From NCBI GenBank assembly GCA_036426205.1, contig WSYH01002475.1:1-64000 (forward strand): a stretch of 64,000 nt of DNA, in the 5' to 3' direction. Made by a program: the position numbers and the translations under genes. The notes beneath the pieces were generated by a model. That model saw nothing but the letters and a program-made list of their open reading frames with translations, was not told the origin of the DNA and searched no databases. Source of the stretch: Ascaphus truei. Taxonomy: Eukaryota; Chordata; Amphibia; Anura; Ascaphidae. Position 1 is the stretch's first letter. Every line of letters starts with the position of its first letter. Shown here one piece after another: positions 1-10,949 of the stretch.

Positions 1-189
1 AAAGATATTCATGCTCCAGGACTCCTCAAACGCTTTCGAAAGAAGTTTCCATCAAAACCATGGAAGGATCGTCCTGAGGCCGATCCTGAAGGGCGGGGTA
101 CTGTGAGGATTCAGGGTTCGCGGCATCCGCGCCCTGGTTCCCCTTCTCCTGCGGTTACTCCCGCTACTGTGGCGCGCGCCTCTCACTGA
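1..189 (+). pseudogene. Ty3/gypsy pol 3' end (integrase C-terminal tail), partial
   Basis: The frame is open from base 1 to a TGA at 187-189. The residues after the start ([20 protein letters not shown]) and the following [11 protein letters not shown] match the way vertebrate Ty3/gypsy pol polyproteins end: a basic HAP..L..F...FP.KP tail of the integrase, then a short acidic/GRG segment running straight into the 3' LTR. That LTR appears to begin at 102 (TGTGAGGATTC), so the last 29 codons overlap it, which is normal for this group. The rest of the element lies upstream of the window. Family assignment rests on this short tail and its position. Confidence 0.6.
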
Positions 190-857
190 CGTCACTCACC
201 TTCGGCGGTCCTGGGGGTTCCCCGCCGTGCTCTGCGTCCTCGGATGCCCGCGGGGTTTGCATTCCCTCATACGGCCGCCATATTCCCCAGCCGCGCGCCT
301 GAACAGCGCGCGCCGGGTGAAATTAATTTATTCACTGCTCTTGCAGTGAAGACCCGCCCCCAGCACACTAAGAGGACCTCCTACCAAGACAAGAGTCCTC
401 ACCTGCCTGCCAATCAAGGGGACCTATCCAGGATGGCTCCACTCAGTCCTCCAGGAATGCCCCCACCTCTGATTGGTCAGCCACATTTTATAATGCCTGT
501 CCTTCCTTTTACTCATTGCTCGACATAGTTTCCACTAGGATCACTATTCTGGCATTCTCTATCTTTCACTCAGGTTACGACTTGGCTTGGCGGACGTCTT
601 TCTCTGGCTCTCGACCTCCTGCTTGGACAAATGACCTTCCGGAATTCTCCTATCCCTGACCTTGGCTAAAACGGCAACGACGACGGCACTTCTACACCGG
701 TACCGGCAAGTATTGCTAGCTAAACGTCACCTGGCCTGGCAACGCCAAAATCACCACACTCCGGACACGCTCCTTTTGCTGCGGGTGCGTGTCCATATAC
801 GTTCCTCACCTCAGTAGAAGGGACGGGTCTGGTCTGCGGGCAGTACCGGCGTAACAG
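102..857 (+). mobile_element. 3' LTR of the gypsy element (right end uncertain)
   Basis: It starts with TG immediately after the pol tail and is GC-rich and CpG-rich, unlike the AT-rich DNA that follows. It includes a TATA-like tataatgcc near 488 and pyrimidine-rich blocks. I place the right end provisionally at the CA of 'gcgtaaca' (851-856), but a partner LTR is outside the window, so the end could lie up to about 930. A target duplication cannot be tested. Confidence 0.4.
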
Positions 858-2238
858 TGCCCCAGCCATTGCCAAACCAATTGCTTCCCTAGTCAACTCT
901 ATCACCAAATACAGAAGAATTTACAATACATACTATTAGAGAGGGTTGGGGGTTCCTTGCAATGCATCTGGTCTCGGACGCACTATTATGGAGGGATGGG
1001 GTTCCGCAGAATCTCAAAATATAATTATAGGGTTCCTTAACCAAAATTAGGTTGAAAACTACTGATAAATAGCACTTAACTGTTGCAGCATTCTACATTT
1101 AACAGAACTTTTGTAATTAGTTTTCCTAATCATGTTGCAAGTTTGAACGTTTTATTTGTTGCTAAGGTTGACTTGTCTTTCTCATCACACGGTTGTCAAT
1201 TATCTATGGATTATAAGTCAATAAGAACATTATACTAATAAAAAACTAAATCTAATTGGACTTCAAATTCAACTTCAACAGGGCATGAAGTATTGTATAA
1301 AAACACCTTCCCATTGGTTAGAAATTCTACTTACAAATACAAACAAGCACGGAACTTTGTTTTCAGGTGTGTGCAATGTGGATATTTATTTTATTTTGTA
1401 GGAGATCATACATTGCAATAATGGTCTGCTTTGGCAATATCATTGCGTTTGCGACAGAAAACAGCGGGTCATTAAAGTCTCCTGGTTGAACATCTGGTGC
1501 AAATCTACAGGAAAACAATTGCACCAGATTTAACAAAGGGGAAATCCTATGTCCTTGGGATTCCTTTTATTTGATACATATGGGGGCCTATGTACTAAGA
1601 CTTTATTTTAATTTATTTTGTCCATCAAAATGTCAGTGCTAAAGACAAACCTTCAAAGAATATGTTGCATGTATGAAGACTTCATGCATATAACGCATAC
1701 TTTGTTGTTTGATATTATTTTTGATGCATCGCCCTCATGTTGAGTAGTTAATTGATACCATTTACGGTAAAACAAAATGATGTGTATTTTTATAAATAAC
1801 TAGTGTTAGTAAATATAAATTATCAGTGTAATATGTATAATAGCTACACTGTGAAAATAATACATATTATCACATAACCCTGGACACGAAAGAACCTCTT
1901 ATTATAAGTGCTCTCCTTCCATAATAATTAAAAATTAACCTTTAATTTGATTTTTTAAGCAAAAAAATAATTTCGTAGAAGAAAAGGAAAATAAACCACA
2001 CACTTTTAAAATCCTCAAACTCAATGGGCTGCGTCCTAGTTGATAAGCTGTTTTTTGTTGTTGCTGTATTTATATAATACAGATGACATCCGGAGGGTTC
2101 CCACTTATTGTGTTGCAAAGTGGAGGGTGTGGAGGGGGGGAGGGGAGATATAATATGTTGTGAATGAATCCAGTGTTTATCCTAATATCTCAATAAAAAA
2201 TATTTTCAATGTCCTCTGTTATCTTATAACCTCATATC
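858..2238. other. AT-rich DNA without recognised genes
   Basis: I see no credible coding frame, RNA gene or structured repeat here. The stretch is AT-rich with scattered AATAAA-like words, for example near 1240 and 2190. The segment around 940-1040 (two 'gagggttgggggttcc'-like phrases) may be a short old repeat. Confidence 0.5.
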
Positions 2239-2246
2239 ATCTAGAT

Positions 2247-2350
2247 CAGGAATGGGCAACTCCAGCCCTCAAGCCACTGGTCCTGAAGCTGGAATCTCCT
2301 GAATAACTGACCAATTGGTGGCCCTTGAGGACTGGAGTTGCCCACCACAG
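2247..2350. mobile_element. hAT-type MITE, complete, 104 bp
   Basis: The ends form an inverted repeat: CAGGAATGGGCAACTCCAG at the left, and at the right the reverse complement of CTGTGGTGGGCAACTCCAG, continuing through the 'CCTCAAG' block. An exact 8-bp target site duplication, atctagat, lies at 2239-2246 and 2351-2358. An 8-bp duplication and CAG-type ends are diagnostic of hAT transposition. There is no coding capacity, so it would need a transposase in trans. Confidence 0.88.
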
Positions 2351-2358
2351 ATCTAGAT

Positions 2359-2965
2359 AGTATAGGAGGAAGATATCATCTGTGAATCATTCAGTGTTTA
2401 AAAGAGGTGAGCGAAAGAGAGATCAAGTAAATTACTGCTGTGTGTTCTTTTCTGTGTCTGTGACTGGGTGATCTCCATGGCAAACCTACCAGCCTTCGTT
2501 AATTTATATCTGGGCAAACTCAGTTTGCAGTGACGTCTTACTACTGTGTTGCGTGTCTCTGTGTGTCCCTAGATCGTGTACCCCCATTTAACGTATCGAA
2601 ATTAATAACGCATATCCACAAAGGTGATTAGCGTTACGATGACCTAGCGTCAACCAGAGAAATATCAGAGCGCTAACTTTTAACAGACGCCCAGCTAGTA
2701 CGCTCATATGCTAATCATATGCCAATGAGCCATTAACCTAACATTGCATACAAACCCCTGTTCATGTTAGCGCATGGAAATAACGTTACGATAATTAGTT
2801 TACACTTAAATCTGCCATTACTCACATCCAGACTGTGATCATCATAGTGTTATTTCTGGAAATATCCTACAAGCAAAAAGGGCAGGTTTAAAATGGTACC
2901 CAAAAGGATTGTATGGGGAGTATAGGACTTAACTCTATAATTTTTTATTTTTTATTTTTATTTTT
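2359..2965. other. Non-coding, TAACG-rich DNA
   Basis: No gene is recognised. From about 2590 to 2830 there are many TAACG/CGTTA words (taacgtatcg, ttagcgttacg, aataacgttacg). A similar texture recurs at 4320-4560, suggesting an old repeat family that I cannot name. A T-rich tract (2940-2965) leads into the adjoining hairpin. Confidence 0.4.
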
Positions 2966-3033
2966 GATTATTAAGCTCGGCTAACATGGTACATATATAT
3001 ATATATGTACCATGCTAGCCGAGCTTAATAATC
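2966..3033. repeat. 68-bp near-perfect hairpin
   Basis: The left arm gattattaagctcggctaa.. and the right arm ..ctagccgagcttaataatc pair almost completely across a central alternating AT tract, with one mismatch per arm. The arm sequence (aagctcggctaacatggtac) adjoins a PLE tail on its right, so the hairpin probably formed from two inverted copies of the PLE terminus. Confidence 0.8.
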
Positions 3034-3240
3034 AAATACGAATAGACGATACTGTTCTGTGGCTAACAAAATGCTTTTATTTGTGCGAGCTTTCGAGATA
3101 CACTGATCTCTTCTTCAGTCTCTAGCTGCAATTAACCAGCTCCCTGCTAGATTCCTCAGACCAATACAGGCTTTCTGTTGAAGCCCTTTTAGGCAGAAGT
3201 TAAGGCCCTGTTACAAAGTTCATGTAATAAACTATACTAT
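3034..3240 (-). mobile_element. Penelope-like element tail (pLTR fragment)
   Basis: Read on the minus strand this carries a hammerhead-like core followed by 'ataaaagcattttgttagcc' and then the 'aagctcggctaa' terminus. That is the arrangement of PLE long terminal repeats in amphibians. No PLE coding region is attached, so it is a truncated copy. Confidence 0.55.
3089..3118 (-). ncRNA. Hammerhead-like ribozyme core, PLE-associated (degenerate)
   Basis: On the minus strand CTGAAGA is followed by a perfect five-pair stem II (GAGAT/ATCTC) and then GAAA, matching the CUGANGA ... GAA hammerhead core. Stem III (AG/CT) is marginal and I find no convincing stem I, so this copy is probably inactive. 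Confidence 0.5.
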
Positions 3241-3327
3241 TGTTTTTAGTGATTCAAGTTACTGTAGGATATGTTTGTCTGACCTAATATGGTACTGTAT
3301 ATAATCTTGACTGTCTGAAGAATGGGT

Positions 3328-4135
3328 CAGAGGCATAGCTATAGCCCGGACAAAGCCCAGGGGCCGTTGCTCTTGGGGGGTCCGTTTTCCCGCCCCCCCC
3401 CCTGTTGAGACAGGGGGGTGATGGTTTGTCACGGTGCCCCCCTCCCCCCGTGTTAAACGATATGACAGTATTCTAATCATCACTAGAGGCAGAGGACAGC
3501 AGGGGAGGAGCGCCCTCTAGCAGTCTGACCCGGAAGTCTTTCTTACTTCCAGTGTCTGCTGCCACAGCTCCTCTGCCGGCTGCTCCTCTGATCATCTCCT
3601 GCCAAAGGTGGGCATGGGAGAGAAAGAGCTTGGGGGGAGAGAGCTGAAGCAGAGAGAGAAATAGGGAGCTGAAGCAGAGAGAGAGCGAGAGCTGAAGCAG
3701 AGAGAGAGTGAGAGCTGAAGCAGAAAGAGAGTGAGAGCTGAAGCAGCGAGAGAGAGAGAGAGCTGAAGCAGAGAGAGAGAGCTGAAGCAGAGAGAGAGAG
3801 AGAGACTTGAAGCAGAGAGAGAGAGTTGAAGCGGAGAGAGAGAGAGAGTTGAAACAGAGAGAGAGAGAGACAGATGAAGCAGAGAGAGAGAGAGAGGGGA
3901 GCGAGAGCTGAGCTGTGGGGGTGGGGAGAGCTGAGCTGGGGGGGAGAGAGCTGCGGGGGGGAGAGAGAGAGCTGAGGGGGAGCTGATGGGGGGGGAATGA
4001 TGATGAGGAGGGATGATGAGAGAGAGGATCAGGGAGAGGATGGGGGAGAGAGAAACAAATTACAGTTAGTATTAATATTAATGGGGCCCTGAATTGTTTT
4101 ACCTGGGGGCCCGCCCATGTCTAGCTACGCCACTG
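3328..4135. mobile_element. Non-autonomous hAT element, complete, 808 bp
   Basis: The left end CAGAGGCATAGCTATAGCCC and the right end (reverse complement CAGTGGCGTAGCTAGACATG) form terminal inverted repeats. They continue into a shared 'cccagg' / GGGCCC-rich block. The flanks carry an exact 8-bp duplication, gaatgggt, at 3320-3327 and 4136-4143. There is no transposase frame; the interior is mostly a GA-rich minisatellite. Ends, duplication length and lack of coding capacity fit a hAT MITE-like element. Confidence 0.88.
3620..3900. repeat. GA-rich minisatellite (GCTGAAGCAGAGAGAGA units)
   Basis: About ten imperfect units, each carrying gctgaagcagagagaga or a close variant (tgaagcggagag, tgaaacagagag), are separated by (GA)n of variable length. 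The array lies inside the hAT element 3328-4135 and makes the plus strand almost purely purine. Confidence 0.85.
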
Positions 4136-4143
4136 GAATGGGT

Positions 4144-4699
4144 GTACAATAATGTGTCTTGATATTATAACAATAATTACTAAGAGACAGGCGTTGTGAG
4201 CAGTTACATCACTGTGTGTGAAAAATAAATCCAGAGATAATTATCAGGGAAACTAACATCAAAACCATTTACAAAAAAATCATCTCCTCTTTTTGGGAGC
4301 AGACTTGCCAGCCTCACTATCCCACTGGTTAACGCGTCTACAACGCCTCTGCGTTAATTGGAACAGACGTTATAGTTTTACCGATGCGCATGTGCAGTGT
4401 ATTGGTTAACGCGTCTCTGCATAACGAAAATCCCTGTTAATACAGCTAATGTAACGATGCTAGTTTGCCGAAGGGCCGTTGTTTTTGTACAACATTAGCT
4501 TTGTGGCTACCCGTTAAACTATCAAGGTAACATAACGGTAGTAGCCCAGATTTGGCAGACCTTAGAGAGCATCTAATAAGGGGTTCTTTTGTGTCCAGAG
4601 TTGTTTGAAGCTAATTTTACCTTTTTAGCTCCCCTTTAGCTCACTATTCTGCAAGGGAATAGTGGGGGGACCCCAACCCCTCCTTTCTATCATACAAAT
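4144..4699. other. Non-coding DNA, no recognised feature
   Basis: I find no gene. Around 4320-4450, 'ggttaacgcgtct' occurs twice about 80 bp apart, part of the same TAACG-rich texture as at 2590-2830. A palindromic gcgcatgtgc word sits near 4387. Confidence 0.4.
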
Positions 4700-5100
4700 G
4701 AATAGGAGGATTCCCCGCACACTAGATAAATGAAGATTGGACACTGGGTATATGCCAAAAAGAAAAAAATATATTAAATGAACAATCAGATGCTACACAT
4801 AATGCTGTATTCTGAGCAATATTGTCAAAGTGTATATACAAGTACGAACCAAACGTGATGGAGATGGAGGGGGTGGGGGAAAGGAAGGGGAATGACACAC
4901 GGGAGGTGGGGAATAGGGGGAAGGGAAAAGGGTATAAAACAACAGTGGGAAAGAGATATGGTAGCATGAGGGGGGGCAACGTTTCGGGGCAGGTGCCCCT
5001 TCTTCAGGCCCATTCCCACAGACCCATAGGGCCTTCAATCCGATTACATACTCCTCCCTCCGTTGGGATAAAAAGGCATATTACACACCAACGCGTGTAT
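4700..5100 (-). mobile_element. Penelope-like element terminal repeat, solo
   Basis: On the minus strand a hammerhead-like motif is followed by pyrimidine-rich sequence and an AT-rich tail, as in PLE terminal repeats. No reverse transcriptase or GIY-YIG frame is linked. The short frames seen here on both strands are chance frames in low-complexity purine/pyrimidine DNA. Confidence 0.45.
4972..5018 (-). ncRNA. Hammerhead-like ribozyme motif, PLE-associated
   Basis: On the minus strand CTGAAGA is followed by a six-pair stem II (GGGGCA/TGCCCC, two-base loop), then GAAAC. GGGC just before the core can pair with GCCC after it as stem I. Stem III (AC/GT, essentially no loop) is minimal, as is usual for PLE hammerheads. 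The core conforms to CUGANGA...GAAA; cleavage ability is inferred only. Confidence 0.6.
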
Positions 5101-5109
5101 GGGCAGATC

Positions 5110-6360
5110 GTAAATGTCCTGTAAAGGTTAATATGTCACTTAACGAATCCACTCTGACTTACACAGAAATATACAAGCACCTAGGCACGCTCAATTACTA
5201 TTTAGTGTCAGAGAAAAGACTCAAAGTACAGCTGTAGCAGGCATTTTTGCACCTGCTGGAGCATTGGTCACACCCCCTTTTTGCATTAGCCCTGTCTCTT
5301 TTTTTTACATGCGGCTAATGCATTTTGGATGGCAGTTGATACATCTGTATACTCAGAATTTCTACCAGATCCCTAAATCTACACTCCCCAAAAGAAAATA
5401 TAGTGTATAATATAACTGCAACACCCCTAAAGACACACAAGCCTATTGATGGGCATGCCCTCAAGCCAATCATCCAGCCTCCATCCAGGGGACCACCCTT
5501 TCTACCACGCAGTATCATTGTCATTGCACAATGCTTACACCACTCTTTGCAAAGTAACAGGCCTGGAAGTAGGATCTCTTCTCCCATTCACGTCAGGGGG
5601 CAGATCAGGACCATGTGATTGCTACACATGGTCACGATGCCGGACAGTCTGTGTCACGCCTGTGTCAGACTTTCTGCACAGTGAAAGGGCTAGGAGAAGC
5701 TTTGGACAAGATAATCTATTTTGCATGATGCTGCAGCATATACATTTTTAAACATGTCCTGCTATTGTAATGACAGCTTCATTTGCTTTACCAGATACTG
5801 TACTTAGCATCTTGTTAGAACAATTGATTTTATGAGCGTATATAAACAAATACCCCTAGGAAATGCACGTTACCAGAGCACTGTCAGTGTTGAAAGCAAT
5901 AACTTATGTACAAATGGGTTACCTCTCGCTCAGGAAATGGGAATGATGCAGTGTTAGTGATATAGAGAGTCCCTGTATTTATTCCTGGTAAAATATTTCA
6001 GACATTTATAAATATTCACCTCTTAGCCTTCAACTCCTACAATACCCTGGGTGAATAAGGGCCAACACTCTCATGGCCCGTAACATGTTATCTGAATGTC
6101 CGTTTGTGTCCAGGGCTGATTATGACTGTCTCCTAGAGACACATCATTTAGGAAACAGTAGCTATAACGTGGGCCGGAATGTTTGATATATCCTGGTGCA
6201 GACTTCTTTTTATGTTGCCAGACCTACCCTGCTGATTTTCTGTATAACCTTCCGCTTTCTGACACCTAAACCATGTGCAGCACAAACAATAGATATAGGC
6301 AGCACTCAAAGTTTACAATAAAGTATTTAGTCAGTGCTAGAAACATATTTTTAAAGCTTC
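5110..6360. other. Non-coding DNA, no recognised feature
   Basis: There is no credible gene or named repeat. Short open frames near 5315-5750 lack any family resemblance. Confidence 0.4.
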
Positions 6361-6369
6361 CAATGACTG

Positions 6370-6715
6370 AGCTCCAGAACAGAACGCTCCTTTGTCTCTT
6401 ACCGTGCACCCCAAAACTGGAAAAACCTACCGGACACTCTCACAGCCGTCACCAGTCTAAGTTCTTTCAAATCTAAGGCTGTCACACATTTTAATCTGGT
6501 CTGTAACTGTTTCATACGCCCATAATATATATTATCTCTAACTGTGCACGCAATGTCTTGTATATAATGTATAACCCTGGTCACTTATGTAACTGTATTT
6601 GTAACCATGTATTATTTGTCATCTTAACTCTGTGCCCAGGACATACTTGAAAACGAGAGGTAACTCTCTATGTATTACCTCCTGGTAAAACATTTTATAA
6701 ATAAATATAGGATAG
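6370..6715 (+). mobile_element. L2-type LINE 3' end (truncated copy)
   Basis: The same sequence occurs three times in the window (here, 19.43 kb and 21.82 kb). It begins with the last codons of a LINE ORF2 ('CACCCCAAAACTGG', equivalent to the A-P-x-x-W-N end of L2/CR1-like proteins). It continues through 'tttcaaatctaaggctgtc' and 'gtgcccaggacatacttgaa', and ends in a short taaataaata repeat. A microsatellite-like 3' end with severe 5' truncation is typical of the L2/CR1 group. This copy has substitutions that break the coding part. Confidence 0.7.
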
Positions 6716-6744
6716 TACTGTCCCCACTACCCATACATATATAG

Positions 6745-6895
6745 CAGGGGTGGCCAACTCTAGTCCTCAGGAGCCATAAACAGGCCAGGTTTTCAGGATA
6801 TTCCTACTTTACCACAGGTGCTCAGTCATTATAACAGTGACACCCCAATAATGGAACCAACCTACAGAGACTTTCNCCACTATGCTGAAGTAGGG
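6745..6895 (+). mobile_element. hAT MITE fragment (right end deleted)
   Basis: The left terminus caggggtggccaactctagt and 'cctcaggagcc..ggccaggttttcaggatat' belong to the abundant anuran hAT MITE family. The complementary arm is present only as 'atgctgaagtagggata'; the outer right end is missing. An unresolved base (n) lies at 6876 within the element. Confidence 0.7.
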
Positions 6896-7219
6896 ATAGT
6901 TTACTTAGAACTTAGACTGTGAGTGGCCGGCGCATCAAAAACAGATCAGTCCCATATATATATAAGAACGACTGGACCTCTGCACTGAGATTTAATTAGC
7001 TTAAATCCCTAATAGGGAAAGGGACAGTTACCTGTGGACATGACACACAATTTAGTACATAGATTGTCCCATAAAACTGGATGATATGGTAGCAAACCCA
7101 CAAGGGTGGAATCACTGTTCAGCTTCACTTTTCTCCAGTGGGTCCCAATTGCGGTTTCTTCCTTAAGCGGTCTGTGCTGATACACCAAAGGGTGGTAGCA
7201 GAAAGTAAGAAGAATAGAT

Positions 7220-7455
7220 AAAGCAGAAAAAGCAGCGGACCGCACAAAAAAACAGGAGGAGGCTCACAAGTACATTAGAAGGGTTTTATCCCATGAAGGG
7301 ATCAAACATATCCCCAGTAGCAGCAAAAAAAGCACAAGGTGTGGTGCTTTTTTTGCTGCTATCTGGGGATATGTTTGATCCCTTCATGGAATAAACCTTT
7401 TTTAATGTACGTTGAGCCTCCTCCTGTTTTTTGGCAGTGCGCTGCCTTTTTCTAC
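7220..7455. repeat. 236-bp palindrome with two ~117-bp arms
   Basis: The left arm (7220-7336) and right arm (7338-7455) are inverted copies. They share aaacaggaggaggctca, tacatta, catgaagggatcaaacatat and ccccag..agcagcaaaaaaagc, with roughly a dozen differences. Almost no spacer separates them. Extruded, the structure would be one long hairpin. It has no coding capacity, and I cannot assign it to a transposon superfamily because no clear duplication flanks it. Confidence 0.85.
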
Positions 7456-7638
7456 TAGAACTTAGGCAGAATAAGAAAAAAACAGAGCAATAATATTTTA
7501 GGGCAGCAGCCCTCCGTCAGATCACCAGCAGTTCTATGCTTTTTCTAGCAGAAATTATGCTTGAATTGTGTGTGCTGCATCCCTGGTTCAGAGCACTAAA
7601 TAAAACCAACTATATGTGGCAGTGATAGGTGTAGTAGG

Positions 7639-8932
7639 TGTAACGGTCATATCACCCACCCAATCGCATATACCGCGTGCGTGGAGAGAACATGCATGTT
7701 ACCAAGGGGGTGCGTGGTGCATACCTGTTGGCTCACACGAAGGCTGAGCTCGCAAGGGAACTGGGGCAATATATTTACAATACTAATGATGTGCAGCGCC
7801 TCCACCTGCGATGGCTCCACCAGAGGGGAAGTAGTTCCTCGCAGGACAATACACAATGACCACACAGACCCTCTATAACTATTGATTTACTACATGCAGC
7901 AACTTATCATATACATATCAACATGGCCACGGGGACGCTAACACTCTAGGCGTCACGGCGGACGCTACCACCTCTATGCGTTCACGGGGACGCTACACCT
8001 CTAGGCGTCACGGCGGACCTACCACTCTAGGCGTCCGGCGGACGCTAAACTCCCGCAGATTGACCCCAACTGTGTCCAGTAATCCCCAAAAACATATACC
8101 AATGTCTGCATAGTTATGTGTGTACTGCGCAGCCACTATGTTGGTGATAGGCCTGGTTGGTGCACGTGAGTTGCAGGTTACCTGCCCGGGCTCCAGCCAC
8201 GGGTACCGCGATATCACCGGAGTTCCGCTCGATCCGACGCTGTCCTCACACCGCGTTGGTGAATTCCAGCGCGGATAATATCACCTTAGTCCCAGGGTCT
8301 TTGATAGTGTCTGAGCCCAGAAACCCACCCTCGCAGGGCCGACGGCTTTAGCACTGTGTCCTGACTAAGCTACCAATAAAGGGGTCAGTGTCCCTATCTA
8401 GGGCTGTCCTATACTCCACAAGCTATTAGTGGCTCAGGACCTAACTGGGGGCCTGGGGGTGCTGGCCTAATGCAGAGGGTCACTGAACTTGCATCCACCT
8501 CTTCCCCTAGCTGGTCCGGCTCCTGACTAACTTCCTCTGCAAAACCCCGCGAAAATGTATCTCTCTGGGAGCAGGGGAATCCAGCCTTCCGATTGGCTCC
8601 CCTGGGTCACATGTGTTGCCCCTGTGCACCCGCGGGGCTGTCTTTCCCGCCTTGGGTGTGCGTTGAGCGTGTGGGGGCCTCCGCCTTGTTTCCTGCCCTG
8701 AGCATGCGCAACAGTCCTGGTAATGGGGCGCCCTGCTTCAGCCGCCGGGCCGGTGGCAAACCGATCGCGGGCCTTAGCAAGGCCGCTCGCGTCCCCCGCA
8801 CCGTCCCCTCGCGTCCTCGCTACCAGGGATTCCTTGCCGCTCGCGTTCCATGACCTATCCGGGCAACGCGCGCTCGCGGGACAGAGGGGGAAGGGGTGGT
8901 TGAGCCGCGCGCGAGGGGGGGACCTGGCTACA
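7639..8932 (-). repeat. 3' LTR of gypsy element A
   Basis: On the plus strand it begins TGTAACGGTCATATCACC and ends GGGGGGACCTGGCTACA, so in sense (minus) orientation it starts TGTAGCCAGG and ends CCGTTACA. The conserved 'gcgcctccacctgcgatgg' block near 7795 is shared with LTR subfamilies B and C. A short array of 'ggcgtcacggcggacgcta' units lies at about 7930-8050. The purine tract ccagggagga directly precedes the LTR in sense orientation. Confidence 0.85.
7925..8050. repeat. LTR-internal minisatellite (about 28-bp units)
   Basis: Four to five imperfect units of 'ctaggcgtcacggcggacgctaccac' type are present; the homologous array in the other LTR is at 15535-15665. The copies differ mainly by one-base indels. 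Confidence 0.75.
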
Positions 8933-9189
8933 TCCTCCCTGGTGAAACTCCAACGTCCCCGACTGGACCACATACTACTACTATACACAAACGTTATATA
9001 ATAAAAATGCATAATCATACTTATATAATGAAAAATTTCAACAACCAACCGTGATTTCACTATATCAGCTCTACATCAGATTGTACATTTCACTGACATC
9101 ACAATAAAACTGACTGTCTCTGCTGCGGAGCCCATGCTGAGCCTCATAAGGGGTGCCCCAACTTGATCATAGGTTAACCGATTTGGAGG

Positions 9190-10700
9190 GTACCGACTCT
9201 TTGGCCCCTAGGAGTTGTTCCTCTGCGGACTCCCTCGGTGGGGAGAGTAATACACATAGTCCTGAGGCTCAGCCTCTTCCCTGAGGGGAGAATGTCTTGT
9301 ACAGTTCTCTGTTAGACACAAAGCTCGGGCTCTGTGGATCAAAGGCTGGCCTGTTGGTGCCACCTTAGTAGGCGTTTGGCATACGGGGCCCTTTACCCGT
9401 AGCTCCTCCGGGAGATGCCCCTTCTGTGGAATAGTCCTTTGAGAGGGTCCCTCCATAGGGTCTTCAGGAGTTTCAGAGTGGGTCTCGTTATTTACAGTCT
9501 CTTGACCCACCTCTGATAGATCGGACTCACCGTTGAGCGGCGTGGCCAGTATCTCTGTCTCTTCATCTCCCACTTGTGGGATGGGGAAGAAGATGATTAC
9601 GGTGCCAGACCTTTAACCGGCCATCAGTGCTTTGATACGATAGACCGGGGGAGGCCAGGCATTGGGATTCAATTTCATACACCGTCTCGCCATCGGTCGG
9701 GCCAAATTTGTGTTTTCCCGGGACTCCGAGGTTCGGAGCAAAACAGCATCCCCAGGACGAAGTTCCGATATTTGACCTTATGATCATATCGTCGTTTGTG
9801 TTCCTGCGTTCAGCTTAGTCTGTGGACTTTTCTGCTTGTTGATAGGCCGCTGTAAACAGTCTTTCAAGTCTTTGTACGTATTTGAATGAGTGGCCTTATG
9901 ACTCCATCTGTCGAGACTGAGACGCACATCCACTGGCAGTCTGGCCCGTCACGCCCAAACATAAGGAAGTAAGGGGAGAATCCCGTTGACTGTGGGTTTG
10001 CAATATACGCATGCGCTAGTCCCTCCACATTGTCGACTCCATTCAGATTTTGCGTACTCTGTAGAGTTCCGAGCATGTCCAGTAAGGTTCGATTGAATCG
10101 TTCTGGCAGCGCCACATCCTTCAGGATGATACGGGGTGTTTCTTGATTTTGCAATGTTCAGCATTTTGAGCAGTTCTCTGATCAAGTGTGCTCTCAAAGT
10201 CTCGCCCTTGGGCGGAATGAAGGCGGGTGGAAGACCATAGTGAACGAAGAACTTCCATAGCACTTCGCGACCGTTGAGCCTTCTGGTCTTTTGTGGGGTA
10301 AGGCCTGGACATATCGGGTGTTATGGTCCGTGATGACCAGAACGTTACCGATGCCCGGCTTCAGGTTCGATACATATTAACAAGTCCATACACACCAAGT
10401 CCATTGGACCAGAACATCTTACGAATGGGCCATGGGAGGCTGCTTAGTAGGCAAAGTCTTGCGTTGAACGCATCGGGAACAACGGCGGCAGTGTTGTTCC
10501 ACCGCTTCCCGCATCTTTGGGCCAGAAAGAACCGGTCTCGGACGAGCCCAAAAGTCTATCTACACCGAGGTGCCCGTGTTCATCGTGAAGAGACTTCAAC
10601 ACAGCTATTGTAAGTTCTTAGGTAGGTACTAGTTGTCTCCTATCCGGGGGTTATGGTATTGCACCACCCGATAGAGCAAGCATTGTCTATTTCAAATTTG
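9190..10700 (-). pseudogene. Integrase region of gypsy element A (frameshifted)
   Basis: Minus-strand fragments in alternating frames give the integrase core: 'FFVHYGLP', 'IRELLKMLNIAKSR.TPYHPEG', then 'ALPERFNRTLLDMLG' and 'STGFSPYFLMFGR'. These are the stretch containing the second catalytic Asp and the Glu region, and the TGFSPYFLMFGR box. Nearer the LTR come 'NLGVPGKHK' and 'KVWHRNHLLP', the C-terminal chromatin/DNA-binding module of vertebrate gypsy integrases. The fragments switch frame every 20-60 codons although the residues stay close to the family. It would act on element cDNA ends in the nucleus if intact. Confidence 0.8.
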
Positions 10701-10949
10701 TCCCATTCTCGCATGAGTAAGGCCACAAGTCATTGGGCGCACGTTTCAGAAGGGCTGGGTTCCTTTGTTCAACGGCGTGCCGGATGATGCTAGCGACCGG
10801 ATCTCGAATTTGTAGTATACCAGATCTTTCCATCGGAACACCTGTCGTGCGTGAGGTGCATCCCTTTTGGGTCGCAGTAGGGCGGCGGGGACAGCTGCGA
10901 ATGGCATCCAACGAATCATCACTCGTAATCTGGAGAAGGAACCACTTGG

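Noticed and set aside
5315..5751. Overlapping frames of 71-101 codons
   Set aside because: Different frames and strands overlap with no conserved motif; treated as chance.
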